Of a stretch of 64,000 nucleotides of DNA, positions 7,677-15,471 are shown piece by piece. The position numbers and the translations under genes are program-made. The notes under the pieces are model-generated. The model was not told the DNA's origin and ran no database searches. It saw only the letters and a program-made list of their open reading frames with translations. Source of the DNA: an uncultured Collinsella sp. (GTDB lineage Bacteria; Actinomycetota; Coriobacteriia; Coriobacteriales; Coriobacteriaceae); contig CAUEQD010000010.1 in assembly GCA_959019945.1 (NCBI GenBank), positions 1 through 64,000 of the forward strand, in the 5' to 3' direction. The stretch's first letter is position 1. Every line of letters begins with the position of its first letter.

Positions 7677-8446
7677 ACTTCGCCGTTTATGCCAAGAAAT
7701 GCGGTGCCGCACGCTCTGCATACATGGGCATTTTTGGCAATGACGCCGCTGCCGAGCATGTCATTGCAAGCCTCGAGGACGAGGGTATCGAGCTTGACAA
7801 GTGCGAGCAGATGATTGGCGAGAACGGAGCGGCTCGCGTGACCGTCGTCGACGGTGACCGTGTCTTCCTTGGCTCCAACGAGGGCGGTATCCGTGGCGAT
7901 GCGCGCTATGTCCTCGATCGCTTTGACCTTGCGTACATGAAGCAGTTCGATGTGGTTCATTCGGGCAACTATTGCTTTACCGAGCGCGAGCTGCCCAAGT
8001 TGAAGGCTGCGGGCGTCACGGTTTCTTTTGACTTTTCGGACGACTCCACCGACGAGTATTACGAGCAGATTGCGCCCTACGTCGATTTCGCTTTCTTTAG
8101 TGCGGCGGATGCCGCGAGTGAGGACGAGATCCGCGAGCGTCTGGCATGGGTGAAGGGCCTGGGTCCGCGTTTTGTGTCGGCTACGGCGGGCGCCGAGGGC
8201 TGCATTGCTTACGACGGCGAGCGTTATTACCGCCAGCTGGCTAAACCGGTAACGGACATGAAGGACACCATGGGGGCGGGCGACTCGTTCCTCACCTCGT
8301 TTTTGATGTGCTATCTCGATTCCGCCAAGCGTGGTGAGGATGGCGCCGAGGCCATCGAGCGCGCGCTTGACTTTGCTGCCGGGTTTGCTTCGACCGTGTG
8401 CGGCATGGAAGGTTCTTGGGGCCACGGAGCACCAATCGTCGAATAG
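7583..8446 (+). CDS. PfkB-family carbohydrate kinase, FrlD-like
   Basis: The 287-residue protein has the ribokinase fold: N-terminal GFGDNVVDRYEHIHTMYPGGNAVNFAVYAKKCG (substrate side, GG hinge) and C-terminal KDTMGAGDSFLTSFLM, where the GAGD aspartate is the catalytic base. It resembles fructoselysine 6-kinase FrlD, which phosphorylates the imported fructosamine before the deglycase acts. It follows the deglycase with translational coupling: its start lies within the extended reading frame of that gene, with AAGGGAC as ribosome site. Cytoplasmic. Exact amino-acid moiety of the substrate cannot be told from sequence. Confidence 0.88.
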   Translation: MAFNVNALGFGDNVVDRYEHIHTMYPGGNAVNFAVYAKKCGAARSAYMGIFGNDAAAEHVIASLEDEGIELDKCEQMIGENGAARVTVVDGDRVFLGSNEGGIRGDARYVLDRFDLAYMKQFDVVHSGNYCFTERELPKLKAAGVTVSFDFSDDSTDEYYEQIAPYVDFAFFSAADAASEDEIRERLAWVKGLGPRFVSATAGAEGCIAYDGERYYRQLAKPVTDMKDTMGAGDSFLTSFLMCYLDSAKRGEDGAEAIERALDFAAGFASTVCGMEGSWGHGAPIVE

Positions 8447-8516
8447 CTTAAGAAAGCGTACGGCGGTCTGGCTATGAGGCCTTGGACAGCCGATGCAAAA
8501 CAATAAGCGAAATGCG

Positions 8517-8550
8517 AAAAGGGGGCTCGCCATGTGGTGGGTCCCCTTTT
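8517..8550 (+). terminator. Hairpin between the two PfkB genes
   Basis: AAAAGGGG (8517-8524) pairs with CCCCTTTT (8543-8550), and the stem extends inward with wobble pairs over about eight more positions. It could be an internal attenuator that lowers expression of the distal half of the operon, or an RNA-processing site. Confidence 0.6.
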
Positions 8551-8567
8551 GAACATTGGAGAAGACC

Positions 8568-9368
8568 ATGGGTATTAAAGCGTGCGCGGCTGGTTTTTGC
8601 TGCGCGGACGTCTATCAAAACATCGGCGTGTTCTATCCGACCGGTAATGGCATTGACTGGGGTATCCATCTTGCACGAATGGGCGTTTCGGTATCCGCCG
8701 TGTCGGTTGTCGGCAAGGACGAGTACGGAGACAAGATGAGAGAGGCGCTGGCCGCCGAGGGGTTCGATATCTCACATCTGCGGGTGGAGGATGGCGACAC
8801 TTCGGTGATGCTCATGGCATTGAAAGACGGCGTCGATCGCGTGCATCTCGAGGCAATCGATGGTGTTATGGAGACATATCGACCGAATGAAGACGACCGG
8901 GCGTTTATCCTAGAGCATGACATCATTCATACCGACCTGTTTGGCAATTGTTTGGACCTCCTGCCCGAATGGCATGATGCGGGCAAGACGGTGGTTATGG
9001 ACTTCTCGGTGTTCAGCCAGGATCCCGAATATGCCTGCGAGAATCATTTTCCCTACGTTGACTATGCGTTCATGTCGTTTGAAGAGGACACTCCGGAGCT
9101 ACGAGACTGGGTACGTCACGTGCAGGGATTGGGACCGCGCGTTGCGGTTGCCACGCTTGGCGAGAAGGGAAGCATTGCCTATGACGGTGAGCGCTTCTAT
9201 GAGTGCGGGATCGTACCGGCGGAGAAGGTCGTTAATACCGTGGGTGCCGGCGACTCGTATATTGCCGGGTTTACCAAGGGCGTGATCGATGGCCTTGATA
9301 TTCCGGCGTGTATGAAGGCGGGCGCTGAGCTGTCCTCCCGCGTCATCGGCTCTTTTGAGCCGTACTAG
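8568..9368 (+). CDS. Second PfkB-family carbohydrate kinase
   Basis: A 266-residue ribokinase-fold protein, paralogous to the gene at 7583: both have GxGxD-like openings, the block IAYDGERFYE (IAYDGERYYR in the other) and a catalytic NTVGAGDSYIAGF. The N-terminal substrate region differs (GFCCADVYQNIGVFYPTGN against GFGDNVVDRYEHIHTMYPGG), so it may phosphorylate a related but different sugar conjugate. ATG 8568 follows GGAGAAG. It begins a second half of the cluster after the hairpin at 8517-8550 and is closely followed by the second amidohydrolase. Confidence 0.87.
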   Translation: MGIKACAAGFCCADVYQNIGVFYPTGNGIDWGIHLARMGVSVSAVSVVGKDEYGDKMREALAAEGFDISHLRVEDGDTSVMLMALKDGVDRVHLEAIDGVMETYRPNEDDRAFILEHDIIHTDLFGNCLDLLPEWHDAGKTVVMDFSVFSQDPEYACENHFPYVDYAFMSFEEDTPELRDWVRHVQGLGPRVAVATLGEKGSIAYDGERFYECGIVPAEKVVNTVGAGDSYIAGFTKGVIDGLDIPACMKAGAELSSRVIGSFEPY

Positions 9369-9395
9369 GGCCAAATGCCTGGAAAGGAGTACGAA

Positions 9396-10256
9396 ATGGT
9401 TATCGACATGTTGGTTCAGCCCATGCTCTACGGCGAGATCTGTACGCCGGGTGATGAGCCCGATGGATTCGGTTTTTGGTCACGAGAATATGGTATGGGG
9501 CATATGGGCCCCATGGATTGGGATGAGCTTCAAGTCGAGATGGACGTCTGCGATGTGCAGAAGAGCGTGCTCATGCCGCTCGATGTAACCACGGCATGCG
9601 GAGGGCACTTTGGCACCAATGACCAGATTGCCATGCTGGTTGCCGCGCATCCCGATCGTCTGTGGGGATTTGCGAGCGTAGATCCGCGGGTGAGCGGTGC
9701 CGCAGACGAATTGGAGCGCGCCTTTACCGAGTTGGGGGCAAAGGGGCTTTGCCTGCATCCGGCAAAGCAGGGTTTTGCCCCCGATGATGCTGTGGCCGAG
9801 CCGCTTTACGAGCTGTGCGAGCGCTATAACAAACCGGTGGTTTTCCATGCCGGTATGTCTTGGGAACCGGGTGCAGAGCTCTCGCGCAGTAACCCGCTTG
9901 CATTTGAGCACACAATCGCAACGCATCCAAATGTGCGTTTTAGTTTGACACACTTTGGCTGGCCCTGGGTGCGCGAGACCGTGGCGATGCTGCTCAAGTA
10001 TCCCAACTGCTACACGGACACCTCTATCACTTACATCGATTCGCCCGAGGAGATGATGCAGCGTCTTTTCACGGTCGATATGGGGCCGCTGTGGTATGAG
10101 CGTGCGCTATCGCATCAAGTGATGTTCGCCAGCAATACGCCGCGCTTCCGTGCGTTCAAACTCAAGCGGGCGCTCGATACCGTGTCCATGCGCGATGATG
10201 CGCGAGAAAGGCTCTACTGGGGTAATGCCCTGCGTTTTCTTGAAGGGGATGAGTGA
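9396..10256 (+). CDS. Amidohydrolase_2-type TIM-barrel protein lacking the HxH motif
   Basis: The 286-residue protein resembles amidohydrolase-2 family enzymes (ACMSD, gamma-resorcylate decarboxylase and related lactonases): FASVDPR, KGLCLHPAKQGFAPDD, YELCERYNKPVVFHAG, PNVRFSLTHFGWPW and the closing YWGNALRFL. The family usually starts with I-D-x-H-x-H; here it reads MVIDMLVQPM, so both first-strand metal histidines are missing, and the late FGSDxP aspartate is ASNTP. It may therefore use metal differently or be non-catalytic. ATG 9396 is preferred over 9375 because AAAGGAG lies just upstream of it. Its stop overlaps the next gene's start region. Confidence 0.8.
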   Translation: MVIDMLVQPMLYGEICTPGDEPDGFGFWSREYGMGHMGPMDWDELQVEMDVCDVQKSVLMPLDVTTACGGHFGTNDQIAMLVAAHPDRLWGFASVDPRVSGAADELERAFTELGAKGLCLHPAKQGFAPDDAVAEPLYELCERYNKPVVFHAGMSWEPGAELSRSNPLAFEHTIATHPNVRFSLTHFGWPWVRETVAMLLKYPNCYTDTSITYIDSPEEMMQRLFTVDMGPLWYERALSHQVMFASNTPRFRAFKLKRALDTVSMRDDARERLYWGNALRFLEGDE

Positions 10257-10258
10257 AC

Positions 10259-10687
10259 ATGGTGACGCTCGAGACATTGAGCTATCTATCGACTGCTCCG
10301 GACCAGTTCATCGATATTACCGAAGACGTGCACGCTGCCATCGAACGCAGCTCGGTGACCAATGGCTTGGCAGCGATTATTTTGTCGCATACGACCTGTG
10401 GAATCGTGGTAAACGAGGGGCTGCCCTGCGTGGAGACGGATCTTATGGAGACGCTTGATCGCATCGCCCCACTCGATGCCCCCTATGCGCATGCACACTT
10501 CCTGCCGAGCTATGGAGCCACCGGCAACAACTCCTGTGGGCATATCAAGAGCATGATTTGTGGAAACAGTTGCTTCTTTCCCGTCCAAGATGGCCACATC
10601 GTGTGCGGAGGTGCCCAGAACATCTATCTTGCGGAGTTTGACGGTCCGCAGAAGCGAAAAGTGTACGTCGAGGTGCTGGGGGAGTAA
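10259..10687 (+). CDS. YjbQ family protein (UPF0047)
   Basis: 142 residues, usual length for the YjbQ/UPF0047 family. LSYLSTAPDQFIDITEDVH, TNGLAAIILSHTTCGIVVNE, HAHFLPSYGATGNNSCGHIKS and the C-terminal IYLAEFDGPQKRKVYVEV match the family, including conserved histidines and the glycine-asparagine-rich loop. Members have weak thiamine-phosphate-synthase side activity, but the true role is unknown. It occurs here between an amidohydrolase and a BtpA-like protein inside a sugar-conjugate cluster. ATG 10259 is spaced 9 bases from GAAGGGGA; GTG 10253 is closer but less well placed. Confidence 0.85.
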   Translation: MVTLETLSYLSTAPDQFIDITEDVHAAIERSSVTNGLAAIILSHTTCGIVVNEGLPCVETDLMETLDRIAPLDAPYAHAHFLPSYGATGNNSCGHIKSMICGNSCFFPVQDGHIVCGGAQNIYLAEFDGPQKRKVYVEVLGE

Positions 10688-10720
10688 CGTCCCTGCAATA
10701 ACCCTATGAAGGAGCACGTT

Positions 10721-11530
10721 ATGTCGTTTCTAGCTTCGATGTTCAAGACCGAAAAGCCGGTTATCGGAATGCTGCACCTGCGTCCTCTGCCGGGCGATCC
10801 GCTGTATTACCCGGGCGGAAGCGTGTCGCAGGTCGTGGAAGCCGCCAAGCGCGATCTCGAGGCGTTGCAGCAGGGCGGTGTCGATGGCATTTTGATTACC
10901 AATGAGCTCTCGATGCCCTATGAGCAGCACGTTTCTCCCCCAACCCTTGCATCGATGGGCTATGTAATCGGGGCTCTGTCCCATGATCTGTCGACTCCTT
11001 GGGGAGCTGAGGCTATTTACGATGGTGATGCCACAATCGAGCTGTGCGCTGCCGTCGACGCGCAGTTCACGCGCTGCAATTTTTGCGGTGCCTGGGCCGG
11101 TGATCTCGGGCTGATTAACCGAGATTTCGCTCACACCATGCGTCGCAAGGCGGCGCTGCGCTTGGACGACCTCAAGCTTTTTCACTTCATCACGAGCGAG
11201 GGGGAGGTTTATCTCAACGACCGCACGACTGCGGACATTGCCGATTCACTTCTCTTTAATTGCCTTCCGGATGCGATGGTCATCGGCGGTTCGGCTGCCG
11301 GTCGTGGCGCTTCGGGCGAGCTTGCCGATGAAGTCCGCGAGCGTGTTGGCGAAGTACCCGTGGTATGTGGCACCGGTTGTCGCGAAAATACCGTGGCTGA
11401 CGTATTTGCTCACTACGATGGCGCGTTTGTCGGCACCTGCTTAAAGCGCGACGGAAAGCTGGATGCCCCGGTTGATGTTGAGCGGGTAGCTCGTTTTATG
11501 GCTGCCGCTCGTACGGCGCGAGGGGAGTAG
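10721..11530 (+). CDS. BtpA/SgcQ family TIM-barrel protein
   Basis: A 269-residue protein with the BtpA family signature: KPVIGMLHLRPLPGDPLY at the start, GGVDGILITNELSMPY, TRCNFCGAWAGDLGLINRD, PDAMVIGGSAAGRGAS and VPVVCGTGCRENTV. The family includes SgcQ, found in carbohydrate operons with PTS or kinase genes, and a cyanobacterial photosystem I biogenesis factor; biochemical role is unknown. ATG 10721 has AAGGAG at 10709. Its position beside an FGGY kinase suggests a phosphosugar as substrate (inference). Confidence 0.86.
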   Translation: MSFLASMFKTEKPVIGMLHLRPLPGDPLYYPGGSVSQVVEAAKRDLEALQQGGVDGILITNELSMPYEQHVSPPTLASMGYVIGALSHDLSTPWGAEAIYDGDATIELCAAVDAQFTRCNFCGAWAGDLGLINRDFAHTMRRKAALRLDDLKLFHFITSEGEVYLNDRTTADIADSLLFNCLPDAMVIGGSAAGRGASGELADEVRERVGEVPVVCGTGCRENTVADVFAHYDGAFVGTCLKRDGKLDAPVDVERVARFMAAARTARGE

Positions 11531-11536
11531 GCACCT

Positions 11537-13054
11537 ATGGCGCTCTATCTGGGTATTGATATTGGGACAAGCGCCTCTAAAGGCGTTTTAATCGATGATC
11601 GATGCAACATCGTTTGCCAGGCCTCTTGTGGACACGAGACGGAGAACCCGCGTGATGGATGGTACCAGCATGATGCGGAGGCAGTTTGGTGGGGCGATTT
11701 TTGCCGCTTGTCGCGCGAGCTGGTGGTGCGATCGGGGGTTAACGCGGCACAGATCGGATGCGTGGGCCTTTCCGCATTGGGTTGCGACTGCGTACCGGTC
11801 GACACCGAGTGCAACGCGCTGGCGCCCGCGATTTTGTATGGAGTCGATGCACGTTCGAAGCCGCAGATCGACGAGCTTCTTTCCGAATATGGGTCAGATC
11901 GCGCACGCGAGCTTTTCGGGCATGATCCCTGTTCGTCAGATATTGCTCCCAAGATCTTGTGGTTTAAGGAGAATATGCTCGAGGTGCACGAACGTGCCGC
12001 GAAGTTCCTGACGGCGTCATCGTTTCTGTGCGCGAAGTTGACGGGGCGTTTTACGGTGGACCGTTATTTGGCGGAGGATTTTCTTCCCCTATACGACCGC
12101 TACACTTGGAAGGTTGATGCTCGGGAATGTGCTCGTTTCTGCCGGCCTGACCAGATGGCGGAGGTAATGTCGGCTACCGATATTGCCGGGGTGATTACGC
12201 AGCGTGCGGCTGAGGCGACGGGGCTCGCGGCGGGGACACCTGTCTTAGTGGGAACGGGCGACTCTGGTGCCGAGGCCATTTCGACGGGTGTATTCCGTCC
12301 CGGCGATATGATGGTTCAGTTGGGGAGCACGGCGTATTTCATCTACCTAGCTGATCATATGGTCGATGATGCCCGCCTGTGGCCAGGGACGTTTATCATT
12401 CCCGGAACTTACGGGATCTGCGCGGGGACCAATACGGCGGGCGCACTCACATCGTGGCTACGCCAAGAGCTGTATCGCGACGCCGTAGAGGCCGAGGGTC
12501 ACGGTGGTCCCGATGCCTATTCGGTTATGGCGCATGATGCCGCCGATGTGGCGCCGGGTGCCGATGGGCTCCTGTGTCTGCCGTACTTTGCGGGGGAGCG
12601 TACTCCGCTCAACGATCCCGAGGCGCGTGGCGTCTTCTTTGGCCTGACCGGAAGGCATACGCGAGCCCATATGGTTCGCGCCGCCTTGGAAGGCGTCGCG
12701 TATACCGTTGCATCCCATGTCGACATTATCGAGCGAGAGCATGGACTGCCAATTGGGCGCATTATGCTTGTCGGAGGTGGAACCAAGAATCCAGTTTGGA
12801 TGCAGACTATCGCCGACGTATGTGGGCGCGAGGTCTCGGTTGCCAAGGTTACGGTGGGCGCATGCTTCGGTGATGCCATCATGGCAGCTCTCGCAGGTGG
12901 CGCCTATGCATCGTGGGATGAGCTCGCCCAAGTCCTTGGCGTTGCGCAAACAATCGTGCCTGATATGGCTGCCCACGAGTTATATGCGTCGCGCCGTCAT
13001 ATCTTTGACGAATTGTATGCACGCAACCGTGATCTCATGCACGAATTGGTGTAA
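11537..13054 (+). CDS. FGGY-family carbohydrate kinase (xylulokinase-like)
   Basis: The 505-residue protein has the usual two ASKHA domains: N-terminal YLGIDIGTSASKGVLIDD, middle VGTGDSGAEAISTGVFRPGD, MVQLGSTAYF, the adenosine motif LLCLPYFAGERTPLNDPEARG and MLVGGGTKNPVWMQTIADV. FGGY kinases phosphorylate ketoses and polyols in the cytoplasm; the sequence is closest to the xylulokinase group by general layout, but the substrate is open. It is the last gene of the cluster, 6 bases after the BtpA-like gene, and is followed by a terminator. Confidence 0.88.
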   Translation: MALYLGIDIGTSASKGVLIDDRCNIVCQASCGHETENPRDGWYQHDAEAVWWGDFCRLSRELVVRSGVNAAQIGCVGLSALGCDCVPVDTECNALAPAILYGVDARSKPQIDELLSEYGSDRARELFGHDPCSSDIAPKILWFKENMLEVHERAAKFLTASSFLCAKLTGRFTVDRYLAEDFLPLYDRYTWKVDARECARFCRPDQMAEVMSATDIAGVITQRAAEATGLAAGTPVLVGTGDSGAEAISTGVFRPGDMMVQLGSTAYFIYLADHMVDDARLWPGTFIIPGTYGICAGTNTAGALTSWLRQELYRDAVEAEGHGGPDAYSVMAHDAADVAPGADGLLCLPYFAGERTPLNDPEARGVFFGLTGRHTRAHMVRAALEGVAYTVASHVDIIEREHGLPIGRIMLVGGGTKNPVWMQTIADVCGREVSVAKVTVGACFGDAIMAALAGGAYASWDELAQVLGVAQTIVPDMAAHELYASRRHIFDELYARNRDLMHELV

Positions 13055-13076
13055 TGCTGCCGAATTGTACTGCCTT

Positions 13077-13124
13077 CCAAAATAGGGACTGCGTTGTGCG
13101 ATTCGCATGTCCCTTGGCATTTTT
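13077..13124 (+). terminator. Terminator at the end of the catabolic cluster
   Basis: An imperfect stem (AGGGAC...TGCG with CGCA..GTCCCT, about 13083-13114) is framed by CCAA/TTGG and followed by five T at 13120-13124. Confidence 0.65.
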
Positions 13125-13135
13125 GCCCACAGGGG

Positions 13136-13918
13136 TTAGCGAAGGTCAAAAACAGAGTGCGCATTTGCTAAAACTGCCGACTCGATGCGCTTTGCGTCAC
13201 AGTTTTTGAGTGAGGCAATGCGCATCGAGGCCCTTGTGAGTGATCTGATGAGCGACTGCGCGCTTGTTTCTGTGTTTGGTTCGGCTGGCGCATCGGTCTC
13301 GAGCAGTAGACGGTCGAGTGGAATCTGTCGGGCATATTCGCGACCGCGCTTGGTGGCGAGCATGCGTTCGTTGACGGAAAAATAACAGTCCGCATCACGC
13401 GCGCGGACGAGTTCGTCCGAAGTGCCGCTAAACCAGTGGAAGATGATAACGGGGGAGTCGGGGTTTGGGATGAGTAGTCCATGCGATTCGAGGACGTCCA
13501 GTACGGCTCCTGCCGAACGAACGGCGTGAATTGATATCACGCGCCCGGTAAGAGGATGCTGCACGAGTGTATCGCAGAGCCGGTCAAATGCCTGTATTTG
13601 TAGCGGCTCACTTCCGGCAGAGCGTGCGGAAAAGTCGAGTCCCACCTCGCCGATGTAGCGCTCTTGGGCAGCAACTTCGCAAAGCAGATCGACTTCGGCA
13701 GGACCGCAGCGGCCGTCGGCGAGCCACCAGGGGTGGAGCCCAACGCCAGCGATGATGCCTGGTAGGCGACGGACGCGCTCGTTTGCGGCCGAAAAGTCGC
13801 GTGGGTCGACCCCGCAGTCAAAGAGCCCCAGACCCGACGCCGCCGACTCACTGGCTGCAGCATCGGGGCCGAGCATCAAATCAAGATGACAATGCGTGTC
13901 AAAGAATTGCGGTTCCAT
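13136..13918 (-). CDS. tatD: TatD-family metal-dependent hydrolase
   Basis: 260 residues with the TatD metal ligands in order: FDTHCHLD, a Glu in IGEVGLDF, His in ISIHAVRS, His in VIIFHWFSG and the Asp in LLLETDAPAEP. TatD proteins are Mg-dependent 3'-5' DNases/RNases linked to DNA repair, some act on D-amino-acyl substrates. It lies just downstream of tcdA on the same strand, 14 bases apart, and is probably cotranscribed with it. Confidence 0.88.
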   Translation of the reverse strand: MEPQFFDTHCHLDLMLGPDAAASESAASGLGLFDCGVDPRDFSAANERVRRLPGIIAGVGLHPWWLADGRCGPAEVDLLCEVAAQERYIGEVGLDFSARSAGSEPLQIQAFDRLCDTLVQHPLTGRVISIHAVRSAGAVLDVLESHGLLIPNPDSPVIIFHWFSGTSDELVRARDADCYFSVNERMLATKRGREYARQIPLDRLLLETDAPAEPNTETSAQSLIRSLTRASMRIASLKNCDAKRIESAVLANAHSVFDLR

Positions 13919-13932
13919 CGCAGGACATCCTG

Positions 13933-14730
13933 CTAGTCCAGGCGTTGGCCGTCGGCGCGTACGCGCTCGGTGCCGCGCCCGCTGATCTGGCGGATAACCT
14001 CGCCGGCAATCATCTGACCCATGATGGGCGGCATAAAGCTGGCGGTACCCAACTCGGTACGCTCGTGGATGTTGGACGGGTCGCGGGGTTGGGTCTTAAC
14101 CGATTCCTCGCAGCTAAACAGCACGTGCAGACTCTTGATTCCGCGCTTCTTACATTCTTTGCGCATGATGCGGCTCATGGGGTCACGTACCGTATCGAAA
14201 ATGTCGGCAAAGCGGAGGCACTCGGGATGGAGCTTGTTGGCCCCGCCCATGGAGCTAACCAAACGAATGTCGTGGTCCTGAGCATATTTGGCAATGGTGA
14301 GCTTGGCCGAGATGGTGTCGATGGCGTCGACGACGTAGTCGAGCTTGCCGTCCGTCTGCTCCAAAACGCTCGCGAAGAACTCGTCGATGTTGTCGCTCAG
14401 CAGGTATTCGGTGCGTTTGATAACGGTGGCGGTGGGATTGATGTCGTGGATCATGGCTTCCATAACATCGACCTTGCGCTTGCCGATGGTGCTGTGAAAG
14501 GCGATAGCCTGGCGATTGATATTGCTGGGCGCAATGATGTCTTTATCCAGAATTACGAAATGGCCGATGCCGCCGCGGGCGAGCGCTTCGCAGCAGTTAG
14601 AGCCCACGCCGCCGCAGCCGAGCACCAACACCGTGGCGTCGGCGAGCTTGTCGAGCGCCTCGCGCCCCATGATGATCTCGAGCTTGGTGTCGCGCGTCTC
14701 GACGGGAGCGGCGGCTGCGGTTTCGGTCAT
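13933..14730 (-). CDS. tcdA: tRNA threonylcarbamoyladenosine dehydratase (ThiF/E1-like)
   Basis: A 265-residue E1-like protein: ATP/nucleotide loop VLVLGCGGVGSNCCEALARGG, the DKDIIAPSNINRQ block, YVVDAIDTISAK and GTASFMPPIMGQMIAGEVI. This is the CsdL/TcdA group that cyclises t6A37 of tRNA to ct6A in an ATP-dependent dehydration. Length and lack of a rhodanese domain fit TcdA rather than MoeB or ThiF. ATG 14730 has GGAGGATAT just upstream. Confidence 0.88.
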   Translation of the reverse strand: MTETAAAAPVETRDTKLEIIMGREALDKLADATVLVLGCGGVGSNCCEALARGGIGHFVILDKDIIAPSNINRQAIAFHSTIGKRKVDVMEAMIHDINPTATVIKRTEYLLSDNIDEFFASVLEQTDGKLDYVVDAIDTISAKLTIAKYAQDHDIRLVSSMGGANKLHPECLRFADIFDTVRDPMSRIMRKECKKRGIKSLHVLFSCEESVKTQPRDPSNIHERTELGTASFMPPIMGQMIAGEVIRQISGRGTERVRADGQRLD

Positions 14731-14939
14731 AGATATCCTCCGATGGGGAAGTAATTAACGTAATTGGCTATCGCCATTATAGGTATTATTCTGCCTCCAT
14801 TTGAGGCCTTGGGGCATGTTGAAATGAAGCGGGGATTCGCATAAGATTGAAGCAGATGGCACCCGTGGCCGCGGGTTGGCCAACTCCGAAACACGTTTAT
14901 GGCGTGAGAAGTGGCCGTCTTCGCATTACGCGGGGGCGG
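14731..14939. other. Non-coding region beside the micro-ORF, possible antitoxin RNA
   Basis: No gene is seen on either strand here. The region next to tcdA carries its promoter; the part from about 14850 to 14943 holds two stem structures: ACCCG/CGGGT arms near 14864-14880 and AGTGGCCGTC with GGCGGCTATT near 14910-14944. A short plus-strand RNA ending at the second hairpin would be antisense to the 3' end of the micro-ORF. Confidence 0.35.
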
Positions 14940-15026
14940 CTATTTCATTCGACCTCCAATGTGGATGCCGAGCTCCACAGCCGCGATTACAAGCAATAAC
15001 AACGTCAGGACATCGTCAATACTCAT
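14940..15026 (-). CDS. 28-residue membrane peptide, holin-like toxin candidate
   Basis: ATG at 15026 with AAGGAG seven bases upstream reads MSIDDVLTLL, then LLVIAAVELG, then IHIGGRMK and TAG. It is one hydrophobic helix with an acidic start and basic end, the shape of small holin-like type I toxins. The minus-strand sequence following it (14860-14939) contains a GC-rich hairpin (14910-14943 on plus, about 10 bp with wobble) overlapping the stop codon and a further stem over about 14864-14880; convergent hairpin RNA of this kind is common beside such toxins. No protein-coding partner is present. Function unproven. Confidence 0.55.
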   Translation of the reverse strand: MSIDDVLTLLLLVIAAVELGIHIGGRMK

Positions 15027-15121
15027 AGTCCATCTCCTTCTCTGGTAGAGGGGAGCTGGCCCATCTGCTTCTAACGGTATTGTAACTAAAAGCGAACGAG
15101 TGTTCTATGGCTATTGCTGAA

Positions 15122-15159
15122 TTAGATAATTAGACAAACATCTAAATATCGAGTATAGT
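15122..15159 (+). promoter_or_regulatory. Promoter and operator candidate of the sdpR-like gene
   Basis: TTAGAC (15130-15135) and TATAGT (15154-15159) form a promoter with an 18-base spacer. An inverted repeat TTAGAT-N12-ATCTAA (15122-15145) covers the -35 element, which fits an autorepressor of the SdpR type. Confidence 0.55.
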
Positions 15160-15192
15160 GTGCGCGTCGAACGAACTGTGAGAGGAGGTTCT

Positions 15193-15471
15193 ATGCCGGG
15201 AGAGGGTTTTAAGGCACTGGCCGATCCGACGCGGCGGCGCATTTTGGAGTTGCTGCGCGAGGGCAATTGCACGGCGGGGGAGCTTGCCGAGCATTTCGAT
15301 ATCAGTAAGCCGTCGCTGAGCCATCACTTGGCGACGCTCAAAAACGCCGGGTTGGTGACCGACGAGCGCCATGGCCAAAACATCGTATACAGCTTAAACA
15401 CCACCGTCATGCAGGATTTGATTGGCTGGTTTATGGGTTTTACAAACACGGAAGGTGATAAGGATGAATAA
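15193..15471 (+). CDS. ArsR/SdpR-type autorepressor
   Basis: 92 residues forming a single winged helix: FKALADPTRRRILELLREG, TAGELAEHFDISKPSLSHHLATLKNAGLV and a wing DERHGQNIVYSL, followed by MQDLIGWFMGF. It has no ArsR metal cysteines, which is the SdpR pattern. In Bacillus SdpR represses the sdpRI pair and is relieved when SdpI binds the toxin SdpC at the membrane. ATG 15193 follows GAGGAGG. The gene overlaps the SdpI-like gene by 8 bases. Confidence 0.87.
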   Translation: MPGEGFKALADPTRRRILELLREGNCTAGELAEHFDISKPSLSHHLATLKNAGLVTDERHGQNIVYSLNTTVMQDLIGWFMGFTNTEGDKDE

